Origin: Ptiloglossa arizonensis
Lineage: Eukaryota; Arthropoda; Insecta; Hymenoptera; Colletidae
NCBI RefSeq assembly: GCF_051014685.1
Contig: NC_135055.1
Location: 17,100,001-17,164,000 of the forward strand
Reading direction: 5' to 3'
DNA length: 64,000 nt
Both the position numbers and the translations under genes were made by a program. The notes beneath the pieces were generated by a model. That model searched no databases. It worked only from the letters and a program-made list of their open reading frames with translations, and was not told the DNA's origin. This document shows, piece after piece, positions 12,740 through 25,506 of the stretch (positions are counted from its first letter, which is position 1; every line of letters starts with the position of its first letter).

Positions 12740-13450
12740 CGACGGTCGGTGCAAGAGAGAGAGAAGAGAGAAGAGAGAGAACCAGGAGAGGGGGAAAGAA
12801 CCAGGAGAGAGAAGAGAGGAAGGATTGATGGAGAGAGACTGTACGAGTAGAGAGAAGAGAGGAGGGAATAATGGAGAGAGGAGATAATCGGGAGAGAGAT
12901 GAGAGAAGGAATTAGTGGAGAGAAGAGATGATCGAGAGAGAACCTGGAGTGGGGGAAAGAACCAGGAGGGAAAAGAGTGGAAGGACTAGTGGAGAGAGAC
13001 TGTACGAGTAGAGAGAAGAGAGAAGGGAATAGTGGAGAGAGGAGAGAACTGGGAGAGAGATGAGAGAAGGAATTAGTGGAGAGAAGAGAGAACCAGGAGA
13101 GTGAAGAGAGAAAGGACTAGTGGAGAGAAGAGAAAATCGGGAGAGAGAAGAGAGAACCAGGTGAGAGAAGAGAAAAAGGACGAGTAGACAGAAGAGAGAA
13201 AGAATTAGTGGCGAAAAAAGAGAACCAGGAGAGAGAAGAGAGAAAGAACGAGTAGATAGAAGAGAGAAAGGACTAGTGGAGAGAGAAAGAACGAGTAGAG
13301 AGAGAAAGAACGAGTAGAGAGAAGAGAGAACGAGGAGAGAGATGAGAGAAAGACCAAGAGAGAGAAGAGAAGGTACAAGTGAGTGAACGAACGAGGAAGA
13401 AAGAACGAAAACCGTGCGAGAGAGAGAGAAAGAAAGGAGGGAGAAGGAAC
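12740..13450. repeat. Second purine-rich degenerate repeat
   Basis: GA-rich plus strand built from phrases such as 'gagagaagagagaaccagga', 'aaggactagtggagaga' and 'gaacgagtagagagaa'. Units are about 40-65 bp and imperfect. It is similar in composition to the block at 8.2-9.5 kb but uses different interrupting words (ccagg, ctagtgg, cgagtag), so it arose independently. The Ser/Leu-rich frame on the minus strand (12912-13526) is compositional. Confidence 0.8.
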
Positions 13451-15640
13451 GAGTGCTACTGAAATGTTTGGAAAATAAACTTTCGAGGATTGCATACGCG
13501 CATACTTCGAAGTGGCTGAGTGGCAACTGGAAGTGTATTTATGCGTACACTTGGTTGGAAGGAGTATAGTCGGTGTACTCGAGGCACGCTCAAGTGGTAT
13601 GTAAAGCGATACTCTTGACGAGGATTGTTAGGCCCACGGACAGGTTTCAACCGCGAAGAAATCTTTTCTGACGCCAGCCAAGTGTCCAGAGTAATGTAAT
13701 ACACTGGAGCTTCCCGTAACTGAACCATTAAGGAGACGGATAAGGTGTGCGGATGATAGAAACACTCTTCTGAAATTAAACACAGTTTGTTTAGATAGAA
13801 ACGAAGAGGAGCAATCGTGTGTTCAGATATTCAAGGATCCTAGGTTTTTGTAACAGCTCTGTTACGTAGACAGTTGTACGTTCAGAGTATTTATCTGTGA
13901 GAGGACTTTACTGTACTAGGTGATTTTAGATGGAAATTTATCGGAAGCGAGTAATTCTAAGAATCTGTCGCATGTAAATATTTTTACAAACTTGTAATCA
14001 ACTGAAAGATCAACGTAGATTTATGAAGTTTGATAGCTGAAGAATCTGAGAAGGTTTTAGCCAAGGTCGATTTCTGTTTTCAAAAAGAAAAAAAAAACAT
14101 TCGACATTTAACTTCTCCTGTCGACTATACACGATTATTCCACTTGTATTTAAAAAACCACTTCTATTTAAAGAAACAATGTATGTCAACCATCCTGCAA
14201 CAAACAAAATGTTTTTCCACCAGAGAAGGTTCCTAATGTAGCAACGTTCTTCCGCATCCGGTTACAAATTACAACTCCCAATGCAATTACACTCCCTCGT
14301 ACAAATTACACATCCCTGCACCATCACTTATTTTCCATACCTTAAACTTTCACCTAAAAAAACAAATGACTTCGCATCAGAAGAAAACACCGGTGTCTCG
14401 TCGTTGTCAAATTTATATAATCTCACCGTCCATGGCGAGATCCTCCATTAAACACACGATTCGTTCGTAGTAAACTCGATAAAAGTTCCGAAAATAAAAG
14501 GTACAGAATACGTTATTGAAGAGCAATTTCACGGGCTCCAAATAGTCCCTTGCAAACGGAATCCCTGAAAACGCTCCGCTCGGATAATCCGCGTCGGACG
14601 CGCGCGCGTGCATCGCGAGGGAACCAGGAGGGACAAGCGGGATCGCCGCTGCAGAAGTTTTCAATGGGTAGGTCGAGCGGTGTCCCTTTTTTCCTCCACC
14701 CTTGTTTTTCTACCCTTTCACGAACGAGCACGCGTTTTTTTTTTCTTTCTTTTTCTTTTTTTTTTCGTTCTTTCTTTTTCGAGCGGACCCGAAGAGGCGC
14801 GTTTCGTCTATACGTTGGCCAGCGTCGTTCAATCGGCAATTCGAATTACGCCGCCGGAACAATCGACTTTGTCGCAACTATGACGAGCTCTCGTTTCCTA
14901 GGCCCGCGTTTGTGCGACTTCGGGCTCGAGTTGTTTTCGTTACCCGATTTGCGATTTCCGAGCTTCGTTTGTGCCCCGAAACGTTCCCCAACCTCTCACG
15001 AACCTGGAGTCTTGCAACGCGGACAATTTCATTTCCAACGTTGCGTTTCCCTCGATTATTCTCCAATTGGTGAATCACCGGATCCGGATAGAATCATATT
15101 CGACGTGATGGAACTCGTGGAAATTTATTAGGTCCTTTTGGATGGGAGAATTTGCGTTCGATTTTTCATTAGAAGCTGGTGATTTTAGTTCGATCACTTT
15201 TTCGGTAAACGGGGATTTTTTTTATATTTACCCGTTGATTTTTACCAGCACGAGAGACGTTTGTTTTAACTTTTGTCGAGATTGGATCAGATGGGATGAA
15301 ATCGTATCCGGAGAGTAGGAGCTCGTGGAAGTTTATTATTTTACTCGAGGATTTTTAGTAGAATAAAAGACACTTGTCTGTTTTAAATTTTGTTAAGGTC
15401 GAATTAGATAAAGTAGCGTGAAATAGAATACTTAGTTAAATTTATAGAATAGAACACTTAATATTGAAATCACATTTTTTGAGAAATTATTATTCGACTA
15501 CCGTATCGTGTATGTGATACTATTATATTACGGTCACTTTGTCATGTTTCGATCTTCGACCATTAAACAAGGCACTATTTAGAGAACATAACACTTTCAC
15601 TGCTGTATATAATTGACGACTTAAATCGAGGCAACTCTAG
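13451..15640. other. Non-coding sequence with a T/C tract
   Basis: No supported gene. A pyrimidine tract lies at about 14736-14780 (T/C only). A faint two-copy similarity ('ctcgtggaa.tttatta' near 15113 and 15333) may be an old duplication. Open frames at 14500-15130 overlap on both strands and the longest lacks an ATG. Confidence 0.4.
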
Positions 15641-16215
15641 ATCCACTTTGAACATAATGTTGCCTCGAGTGAAAGCAATATCGAGGTATCAACTTCCTCG
15701 ATACTCTCTGTTCCACGTTGCATCCAAAACTATACCGACTATATTAATCCTACACATATTATTGACCGTGACAAAGACTCGAGGCTATACATTACGTAAA
15801 TACAATATCCCAGTGAAACTTTTCCAAAGTTCGATTATCCTTAAGCTCCCATCTCCGATCACAATCGATCGCATTAATTTTCGAAAGATTCTTTCTTACA
15901 GATTACATTCAAACCTATATCACGTCCAGCCAACGACAACGACTCGAGGAAAATAAATTACAAAGATAAAACGTGCAGGTGAAACTTTTCCGATATTAAA
16001 AAACAGAGATCAAACTTTATAAAACAAACCCCCTTCCTCCCCGTATCCAAATCAATCGCACTAATGTTTCAAAAACTCTATTCTAGACCACATTTCAAAA
16101 CTATAATAAATTTAGTCTACGAAAAGTACTCGAGAACTTTCTACTCTAATTTACTTAAATTACGTATACAGAGCACCACATGGTAACTTTTCGAAAATGA
16201 AATCGACATTGCACA
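15640..16215. repeat. Diverged three-copy repeat, about 165-200 bp
   Basis: 'gtgaaacttttcc' occurs near 15812 and 15978, with a degraded copy ('gtaacttttcg') near 16181. A 'gactcgagg' phrase occurs near 15776 and 15941, and 'tactcgaga' near 16126. A 'caatcgatcgcattaat' phrase near 15862 matches 'caatcgcactaat' near 16050. The shared order supports an old tandem repeat. Confidence 0.55.
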
Positions 16216-16860
16216 AAGCTCGAACTTGCCCAAAATAAAACTACCCCGTCTCGTCCCTCCTGTCACGGTCAGTCACTTGTAACCGGGTTCGTGGTGCAAT
16301 GGACGATCGTTGTCCGCGCTATCCACCTTCGACAACAATTTCCCACCCCCGTCGGGCGTGTTTCACGTCGGTGGACAGAACCCACGCGACCACCAAATGG
16401 TGGTGTCCACCCCTGTCGATCCACGTCGCCACCGCGACATCGCGAAGAAGGGTTGCGGCGTGAAAAGTTTTCGGTCGGGATTGACGTGACAGGGGTGCTG
16501 CTGCCAGTGCAGGGGTGAAAACGGAGGGCGTTTAATTAATGGAAATTGATCGCCGCTTTGGAACGCGGAAACCGGATCGACGAGGGTTGCGTTTCGTTCG
16601 AGGCTGCGGCGGTGGATTCGCATGATTGGTGGCCGATTTGGCTTGGAGATTTTCAATTGTCGCGCGGTTGGGTGTTCCCGCTCTCTGTCCTCACGATTCC
16701 ACTGGATCGGTGAAGAGTGTAACGAGACCATCGACAACGTTAACCGTTCCACTGTGCAGACTGTTCCAGAATGCATATAAACGAACTTCGTGAAGTTCTC
16801 CGGAAGCTTGTCTCGCTCGTCACCTCATCGACCCGAAAATCGCGCAGAGAAGGCTAATTC
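16216..16860. other. Non-coding, GC-richer sequence
   Basis: No gene supported. Contains CpG-rich sequence at about 16340-16640. A 137-codon minus-strand frame here overlaps a plus-strand one and shows no domain. Confidence 0.35.
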
Positions 16861-17172
16861 ATCTTATCCTTCGGTAGCTGTCACCAAGTAGGAGGTCTGA
16901 CCTCGAATAATTAGTCCTGTTATCTTTCGGTGGCTACCTCCAAGTAGGGAGTTCGACTCTGAACAATTAGGCCTGTTATCCTTTGATAGCTACCTCTGCG
17001 CAGGGAGTTCGACTCTGAACAATTAGGCCCGTTATCCTTTGACAGCTACCTCTAAGCAGGGTGTTTCACTCTGAACAATTAGATCTGTTATCCTTTGGTG
17101 GTTATCCACGAGTAGAGAATTTGACCTTGAATCATTAGATCTCTTGTTCTGTGGCTACCTCTGAGCAGGAGG
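16861..17172. repeat. 56-bp minisatellite, about 5.5 copies
   Basis: The unit begins 'gttatccttt', contains 'gctacctc.aagtaggg' and ends 'gaacaattagg'. Starts at 16919, 16975, 17031 and 17087 are exactly 56 bp apart. A first, more diverged copy begins near 16863 and a last truncated one ends near 17172. Central copies are most alike and edge copies most diverged, as expected for unequal exchange. Confidence 0.93.
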
Positions 17173-19794
17173 TGAAAAAAATATATAATACGAGGAAAAG
17201 ATATTCAAAGAATTGTAACCGGTAACGTTTAAACTTAATTTTTCGTTTCGTTTTTGAAAAACGTGTGACGAGACTATGAAATTAAAATATCTTCCGAAAT
17301 GATCTCCCAAACACACAGAGAATGTTCAAATACCCTGTACAAAGCGTGGCACATCGGGTTACTCAATATACCGAGTCATGGATTTTCGGAGACATCGATG
17401 CCTCGTATTTTCGATCACCTCTGTTAACCACTCCGGGGAATTAGCCATCTTCCGGCGAAGTCGCGTATCACGTAAATTGGGAAATTTAATTACGAATATT
17501 TATTCGCGATCCCCGCGCTTTTAACCCCGGGCGTCGCGATATTTAAAATGATTTTCATTAATTAAACCCGAGTATTTCCGAAGAGATTAATTCCGTATCG
17601 ACGTTTAATGGATAGTAACAGTGGAAACGGTAAATTAATTTTCTAAATTACTCGGTCGGCGCGCAGCGCGAGCTAAGTGCAACGAAAACTTCGACAGCTT
17701 TGTATTTCGATAATACCAACGTTATTCGTTTAATAAAGGGGGAATTTCTACCGCTCGACCCCGCCACCGCCGCCATATTTCCCGCCAGTAATTTGCATTT
17801 TTCCGCGCCAGACAATAGCGCTGCACTCGCAGCGTCCAGAATTTATCGTATTTGAATTGCCCTGGTTATTCATCGGAACGAAAGTCCACGGCGTTAAGTT
17901 CGAAGCTAAATTTTAACTAACGATTACCCCCCCCAACCTTCCCTCCCTTTCTCTCTCTCTCTTCTTTTCTCTACTTCGAAACGGGATTGGCGGAACGCGC
18001 GGTGAGACTCTTGAAAAATTGAATTACGGCGTTCGGAATCGTATCACGTTGTACGAGACGTGCAAACGCCCGTGTAGAACGTAGGATAATTTATCACGGA
18101 GCGAGAGGAGTATAATAAAAATTTTCGTCGTGGCTCACCACGAAATCCAACGTCCCCCCACTCGTTAATTCCCACCGCGGGGAATTTCAACGCGCGGCGA
18201 TTTTCGTCTTTCGGATTCCCCGCGTGATTCGACGCTGGAAATGAAGAAAATTCCTGTCTAGAGCGTCGTATTTCATGCGAGACGCGTGCCACTCGGACTT
18301 ATTACCGGGGTGAAAGTATTCGCGGTTATTGGACGAAAGTTATCCGCTGGATGGAAGTTTACTCGTAAGACGTGTCGGGTTGTTCGTCACCTGGAGATAA
18401 TCATTGTGTTTGAATAAGTCGCTGATGGATTTCGGAGAGACGAAAAATTGAAAAATATCTGTGCAATCGTTTCTCAATTTACAATTCGGAGTAGAGTTTG
18501 CGAAGTATGTTATTGCATCGATTTAAAAGATAAAAAATGATAGCAAAAAATAAGGTAATTGGTTACGAATTAGTGTCAGTATCGGACTGACTTTCTCGAG
18601 AAAAAAATTGTGTCAGAGGAAGTAAAAATGATATATAAATTACTAGAACGAATTTTACCCGTAGAAAGTTTCCTTTTCGAGGAAAACGAGTCGATAAATC
18701 TGAATACACCTGTACAGTCCGTGCGTGAGAAGATTGCTCGCAGAGTTACGGTGCATTCTATCGGTCTCCGGGGCCCCTGAACGAAGAGAACCCGGTCTGT
18801 ACCTCATGTGCAATCTTCTCGCTCGTGCACTGTACGTACTTCGATCTTTTCACTCGCCCCTTCGATACGAAATGTGGTCCGATATAAAAGAGACCTTACC
18901 AAAAGATTCTCGAGAGCATCGTTGGACCATTGCACGCACCCAGAAGAGACAAATCGTTTAATATACGTGTAATGCTCGCCTCGTAACACGTTCCTTTGCA
19001 CACGTTCGCTCATTATACCCATTCACATTTGCATATACATCCAAGTCGCATCTGCCATGAATAGAGAACTATCGAGTTCCTAATGAAAGGCTGCAAGACC
19101 GCAGCAGCAGCAGCCTTCTCTCGACATAATTTTCTATCGAAGAGGTAGCCAAGAATCCAGATGCACGCTCTTTCACTCCGGAGGCACGCGAGAATCGTCT
19201 CCGATCAACAGGTAGGACAGTGAAAGTATCAATTACATCCCGCCTCGATAAATTCACCTTTCTTGTAGCCATCATCGCTCGAATACCACGAGACAGCTTT
19301 ACAACCTCGTATAAAATCCTCATTGATTCAACGCGGGACCGTAATCGCATCGATCGTTAATAACGAAATTATCAATTAAATCCCCGAGGACCAATAAAGT
19401 GTCGACGATCAAAAGGCCTAGAGTGGTGTATCGCGAATTTATTCGTACGCGGATATACACCGTGGTATCTGACCGGACCGACGTTTTCGATGGCGCGTTA
19501 ACGACGTTGCACCATCGAGAAATCTTGGAACGATCGTTAATTAGTCGTGCAACGTCTCCGATAGGCAGCTGAGCACCCGTTCTCTCGAGTTGTTTCGCAA
19601 TCGTTGGAAAACCGGGTCGACCGCGATGCTTCCCGATAGATCGTCTTCATGGACGATCCTGTGCACCAGAGTACATCTTCATCCGGACGAAACTCTCGAG
19701 CTGGGAATAAACAATGAACAGCTCTGCATCCGTTATCGATAGAACGAGAATTAGAAATATTTTTTACAAGGATCGAATTGTAGTTCGGAGAAAG
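17173..19794. other. Unique non-coding sequence
   Basis: No gene supported. The 17.4-18.3 kb part is CpG-containing with many 'aattaa' words and no repeats, so it is a candidate for conserved non-coding sequence. A short (CAG)n-like run occurs at about 19101-19113. Confidence 0.4.
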
Positions 19795-20125
19795 ATAGTG
19801 TAGAGTCTTCTAAACGAAACTTTCTCTCCTTTTCTTCCAACATCATCCACGATCAGTGCACTCGGAAAAGTTGGGACAAATGCAGAGGAAATCTCACTTC
19901 CGAAAACTATGTCCTGATATTCGAAAAATGGAGTATCAGCCCAGAGACTCTTAAATCAAACTTTCTCTTCCTCTCTTCTAACATCATCCACCGCAACTGC
20001 ACCCTGTGAAATCAGGGAAGGGGAGAGGAGATACAAAGGAATCCTCGGTAGACTCGGAGTCTCTCGAGTCGAACTTTCTCTTCTGCTTTTCATCCATCAT
20101 CCACCGTCATTGCATCCTAAAAATT
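19795..20125. repeat. Diverged three-copy repeat, about 110-140 bp
   Basis: The order 'gagtctt... aactttctct... catcatccac... tgca' occurs three times, beginning near 19803, 19945 and 20057. Sequence between the conserved phrases has diverged and changed length. Confidence 0.65.
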
Positions 20126-22790
20126 AGGGCCCCGTAAGAACCTTGTACCGGAGTATTATTACGTTTCGATCTTTATTCCCACGCTCGGCAGAGCCTTCCT
20201 TAACGATTTCTCGACTCTCGGAGCAAAATTCATTCGCTCGGTACGATGGTCTAAACGTGGACCTGTTTACCGCCATTGCGGCCGGTGAATTTCAGAAACT
20301 GTCGGCTGCAATTGCGCGTTATTCGAATGCGCGTTTGTTTACAGAAAACCGAGACGAAACGAAACCGGACGGGCACAACATCCAATCGGAATTGGGAGTC
20401 GAAACGGAAGGACGAGCCCGACGGTTGCACGGATTTGTTCAACCGGTTCCATTTGTGCGCGGATCATCTGCCTTCCAATTTGAGATCCAATCGGTCAGAA
20501 CGATGACAGGCCGATGATACATGCGCGCGTTCCTCGTTCCTAATGCCGTTTGCTGGTCGATGACACGACAGGATTGCGATAGTCTCCATTGTACCGATTG
20601 CTCGTTCGCGTTCATTTTCATCGCGGTGTATCGTAAATTAATTCGTAGAGGTCGCGGCAATTTAACAACGATAGCACCGATTGGCACTATGACCTACAGG
20701 AACTAGAAACATTCGTGTTACATCGTGATGGAAAATATCGGATATTTTTCTGTCGAAATATCAAGATCGATCTTCGTTAATCTTTCGTCTTAAAGTTTCA
20801 TTTTTCTGTAATAAATAATCGTTCGATAACCTTCGGACGATCGTCCGGGAGCCAAAGTTACTTTCGAAAATTAATTCTTTTGTAAAATGTATCGAGACGC
20901 TTTATAGATTATTTACTTCGCGAAGATGTTCAGATACGGTTGAAGTATCAGTAGAATTCTCGTTTGTAGAGAAAAATCATTTCGCCTGATTTTTCCCGCA
21001 GTGGTTAAATTTACTTGGAATTTACACGGGAAAGGAATCCGGTAATTACTCAACGAGTTATGACCCATAATAGAGCCGACGTGTCTCGCTCGTTTCCACC
21101 AGACAAAGGGTTACTTTCGGTTAACGTTAATTCTTCCGACAATGTAAAATTACACTGTACATAGTCGCGTTTTTAATGACGATGAACCTTCTCAACGAAA
21201 CCTGAGCTCGTTTTCGGCGCGAGGAACGTTGACGGTGTTCCTCGAGATAATAACAGGTTCTCCGTTTCGAAAACTCTTTGCGTCTCGTCATCTTCCAGAC
21301 CCGGTAAAGCTTTACCTCGCCTCGGTTAAAGTTCGTTGCGCGACGAGAGAGTGATCGATTTTACTATTATTTTTTTTTACTCGACGAAAGCTTCGATTTC
21401 GTTCCAACAACGTTTCGTTTTCACGGCAACGATATCCGAGCAATTTACACTCCGTCTGACCCCCCTCCTCTCACACCACCTTCGTTTTTTCCTCGTCTGC
21501 CATTTCCCGACATCCTCGAGGAAAGCCGGTAGTTGGTTTAAACCGTAACGGGGCAGCGCGTGAATACGAGCCATTGTCTCTCGTCGAGGGCTACAAGCTG
21601 GAGATAGGACAGTGGAGGGGGTGGAGGTGGGTTAGAAAAAAAAAAGAAGTCGAAGAGGAGCAGAAGAAAGGGTGCGAAACCATGAGAGCATCCTCCTCGA
21701 GGTCCCGAGCAGAATAACTTCGTTGAGCTAGTGGCAGCCGATCGAGCTTTATCAACGGTCGTGAAAGCAACTTTTTCAAAATAAATCCCAAAAACTCGAG
21801 CTTCGCGGGTAATTGTAATGACAATGTCACACTTTGGGTTGGCAGGTTGCAGAATCAATTGAGTACTCCTCGATGATTGTCGCGAGAGGTACGCTACTGT
21901 TCCTTGTTCGAAAGAATTCCGGTGGATGTCATATCGGAGTCGCTGTGTGTAGATTTTTAGTGGTTACGAATGGATAACAGTAGAGAATAGTCTGCTGTGA
22001 ATTTAATTGTCAGAGTACAATTTTTATTGATTATTTAACTATCTGAAAGAGAAGATTTAATAATTCTGTCCAAACTGTGAAATGTTGCGAGTACTGTACA
22101 CATGTGAGAAGATTGCATTTGAAGTCACGGTAGGTCATATGACTCTTGAGCGTGTAGAACCCGCCATGACTCCAGAGTGTAATCTCTCCAGGTGCGTACT
22201 GTACAACTCGTTCAATTAGTGTACTTCACTACTGTCTTTTTAGGGCGATTATCTACGAACGAGATAATTTATCGATGAAATCGTTAAATTCGTAAGTGTC
22301 GAGACTTTGTATTTGCAATAATGTATGCTGGACCCAAGTGCTAAAGCAAATGACATCCTTACAGGAGACTGAACTTTGAATTTACAATATCTGAATATAT
22401 CTATTAGTTTACCAATGCAAAAGAGAGTCATTACGATCAGATATACAGACTCGAAGTTTCTTTCGAGTTATAGTTCTCGTTCCCTGCATCAGACACTAGT
22501 GTTTGTCATCGTTTTCCTTGCGTTGAAATCGCTGTTTACGAGGGAGCCTGATATTATAATCTAATAACGATTGCAGCGAGTATTTACTGTGAAGCTCTCT
22601 CTCGTTTCACTCGTCGAGTATCATGTCATGCATATATGTATGACACTAATGTTTCGGTTACTGGCGTTGTCGTTCCGTAAGATATGCCATTAAAATGCTA
22701 ATAATGTTATACAGAAATCCAAAGCGCGTACGAAAGTGCAACCTGCACACGATACAATCCTTTGCTCGAATTAATCGAAACAAAGATACA
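20126..22790. other. Unique non-coding sequence
   Basis: No gene supported. Overlapping frames of 60-124 codons on both strands at 20.1-20.7 kb are typical of a stop-poor GC-richer segment. A possible degraded relative of the 35.5-35.8 kb repeat lies near 22090-22210 ('tactgtac' followed by 'gagaagattgcattt'). Confidence 0.4.
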
Positions 22791-23170
22791 CTCGACCCTC
22801 CTATAACACGGTAGATTCATCAAATAATCAATACATTCGTGTTCTACGAGGGTCGTTCAAATTTCTCAATCCGTGTTACAGAAACATTACGCGACGTAAG
22901 AAACATAAATATAAATTAAATTTGTCAACAAATCTTAATAAATTCTAAACATTTTCACGAAATTTGATCAATCTTTACACATTTTTTCTAAAATTTTATC
23001 AATTCTTGAACCCGTGTTCAAACTATAAATCTGGATACAAATTTTTACCAAATTTTCAATTTTTAAACGTGTATGTACAAATTATAAATTTATGCATAAA
23101 TTTTACTAAATTTTGATACACATAAGAATACTGTACTACAGAAATATCGTTACAATTTTTTTTCACTGTT
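22791..23170. other. AT-rich sequence with short inverted repeat
   Basis: AT-rich block with repeated 'aaattttac.aaatttt' phrases. An 8-bp inverted pair (CGACCCTC near 22793 and GAGGGTCG near 22848) was noticed, but it is too short to call a transposon end. Confidence 0.35.
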
Positions 23171-23184
23171 TTCAGAGCATCGTG

Positions 23185-23877
23185 TTACAAGAAGTTTGAG
23201 CTGCTTACAATTATGAAACAGCCCGGTCGGGTGAAAACGGATGATGGAGAAAAAACAAGGAAAAAGGAAGGTACGAAGAGCGGAGGGAGACAGAGGATGT
23301 AATGGGGCTCAGAAGAGGGAAGAAACCCGGGGAGACAAGGACGACGAGAATGTATCAGCTGGTGGGGCTGGAATTCTGTTAATTGAACGCCCACTAGATC
23401 CCAGACGGATGTGAACGGTTGCCTTCGACGCTGGGATAACTCGAATCCAACTTTAATCAAATTACATCCGTGACTCGGTGTTTTCAGCGAGTGCCAGTGC
23501 CTTTTTGATAGCCGGGTTGAACCACTTGGGTGTCGGGACCAAGTGCACCCACCTCTCGAGTGGATGCTGCAAGAAGTCGGGCTTTTAATTAAAAATTCTG
23601 ATGTAATCGGGTAGGGATTCCCCCTTTTTTTTTTCACCGCCGAATCCACCGTCTCGTTTTCGCCATTGTTACTTCCGCACGCATCGAACGAACGTTGCTC
23701 CACCTTACTCAGGGATTTCGAAGTGGCACCTGACTTGGGATAGATCATCATCTCGGTAACAAGTGTTGCGTTGCTGATGGAACGTACGAGATTATGGAGA
23801 GTTCCATGACGACGTTGGAGAGTCAACCTGAAGTGGCTGGACGTCTTCGTGTACCCGAAGTTTGCAGTATGGAGCAT
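23185..23877 (-). other. Unassigned 230-codon ATG open frame
   Basis: This is the longest ATG-started open frame outside tandem repeats. Read on the minus strand, the ATG at 23877 is preceded by ACAAA, a favourable insect translation-start context, and the frame ends in TAA at 23185. The predicted protein is rich in Ser, His, Arg and Pro. It has a hydrophobic Pro/Phe/Leu-rich stretch near residues 195-215, no signal peptide and no domain I recognise. There is no obvious polyadenylation signal just downstream and no visible partner exon. A chance open frame in a GC-richer patch is the most likely explanation; an orphan gene or exon is possible. No function is assigned. Confidence 0.12.
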
Positions 23878-23884
23878 TTTGTTT

Positions 23885-24260
23885 ATTTCTACTCAGGGCG
23901 ATGCTCAGGATTTTCTACATTTTTCCAGCAAAATAATTAGAAAGCTTCTCTGTTCTATAATATTTGGACTCTGCTTTTTGTGTACAAGGATAGAGCATAT
24001 TTGCGTAATTTTTTATCCAGAATAATCTTTAGGAAATCTAAAATGATTTTAGTAAGAAAAATAATTTTCTACTCAGGATAATTCCCAGGAGTCCCAAAAT
24101 ATATCCAGAAGCAAACACCAGAAAGCTTCTCTATCCTAACTATTTGGGCTCTAGAGATATCAAACGCGAAACATATTTTCAAGAATCTCAAAATATCAAA
24201 AAAATAAATTAGAAAGCTCCCTAACCTTCTACGCACACTTTTTGCACACCTCGTGGAAAA
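23885..24260. repeat. Two-copy repeat, about 182 bp
   Basis: 'ttctactcagg.......caggagt' is followed by 'agaaagcttctct.t.cta' and 'tttgg.ctct'. The block starts near 23887 and again near 24069. A third partial match ('ttagaaagctccctaacctt') lies near 24209. Divergence is moderate. Confidence 0.65.
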
Positions 24261-25500
24261 TTGAAAGCGTTCCTTAGAGATTCGAACTCTCGTTCTTATT
24301 TTCACAACACATCTCCGGCAGATTCCAATCTCAAGCGCGTGAAATATTTTTGGCAACTCGGAATACTTCCCCCCGCGAATATCTTATACTTCGCACAACC
24401 ATAGTCTTCGTCACAAACTATATCCACCATGGCTTCTCCGAACATAAAATGATCGTTCCAGAAATTTAGAACCGTCTCTCCACGCTTCGTCATCGGGAAA
24501 ATCTCGAGTTCTGGCGTTAGAACTCTTATCGAAACCTACGAGACTTCGAATTAGAATCCGTCGGTGTTGTTCTTCCAACACGGTGAGCGCAACGCGGTTC
24601 CACGGGATTCTGAACACGAGTTCTTAGAGCTGGGAGGTCGGTCGTGTTGTTCACCCGACCGTGAAGAAGTTCGAATTTTCGAGGGGATCGTTACTTCGCA
24701 TGCGCCGCCCGAAATTGTAATTCGCCGCCTCGGGATCTTCGTGGCGCGAGAGTTCGTCGATCGCTCTTCTAACGCGAACCGGGAAGAACTAAATCGAGGG
24801 GGATTCTACCAGTCGAGAAGTGCAAAAAATCACCGGGGATTTTCCCGATACGTGAGCCCGGTTCCACTCCTCCGGGAGTTCTTTGAGTTCTTCCTTTTTT
24901 TTCCTTCCCCCTTTTTTTTTTCTCCTCTCCTCCTTTCTCGCTTTCGTTGCTCCGCCGTGCGAGCGGATCTACGCAATTTCTGTAGAAGCTTTCGATTCCC
25001 CAGCGAAGAGTGGATCCAACGGAAGAGGTCTGGCAGTCGGATAATTCTCGATCCGGCTTTAATGAAATTACGCCCAGGACGCGGTCGGTTCGTCGGGGGT
25101 TTTTAGTTCGGTCCTCGTACCCGATGTTGGCCCGCGGTTGGGATTTCTGCGACCCAACGCAACAGAGGTCACGGGTTTTTCGAGAGTACACTTCTGAGAC
25201 ACCCGTGTAAAGGGTTCGGGTACCGAGGGATTAAAAATTTGTTTCGTTAATCCTGTTCGTATTGGATACAGATCTATGCAACAGATCACTACTGGCGTAG
25301 TATTTACAGTGTACTACGTATTGTATTATTCGTATAAATAACAATTTTGTAGTAGGAACTATTTGGAATATAGGCAGTAATACTGCATGTACGTAGTAAT
25401 AGACAAAATGTCACGTTTTGTTAAATTTTTCGGAAGATTACCGTATGTGGTAATCACACATGGTGTACACGTACACGAGAGTACCTGAGTACGAGTATTC
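24261..25500. other. Non-coding sequence
   Basis: No supported gene. A C/T-rich run lies at about 24890-24945. At about 25290-25500 the sequence is made of 'gtagta', 'gtac' and 'acgtac' words that foreshadow the next repeat. The 180-codon plus-strand frame at 24564-25106 has no ATG at its start. Confidence 0.4.
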
Positions 25501-25506
25501 GTGGGA

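Noticed and set aside
12912..13526. Ser/Leu-rich membrane-like protein on the minus strand
   Set aside because: Reads through the CT strand of the purine-rich repeat; no unique sequence supports it.
14736..14780. Polypyrimidine tract as a splice acceptor for a downstream exon
   Set aside because: The tract is unusually long and no conserved coding sequence follows an AG.
22790..22860. Short inverted pair CGACCCTC / GAGGGTCG as transposon ends
   Set aside because: Eight bases only, with no flanking duplication and no extended similarity.
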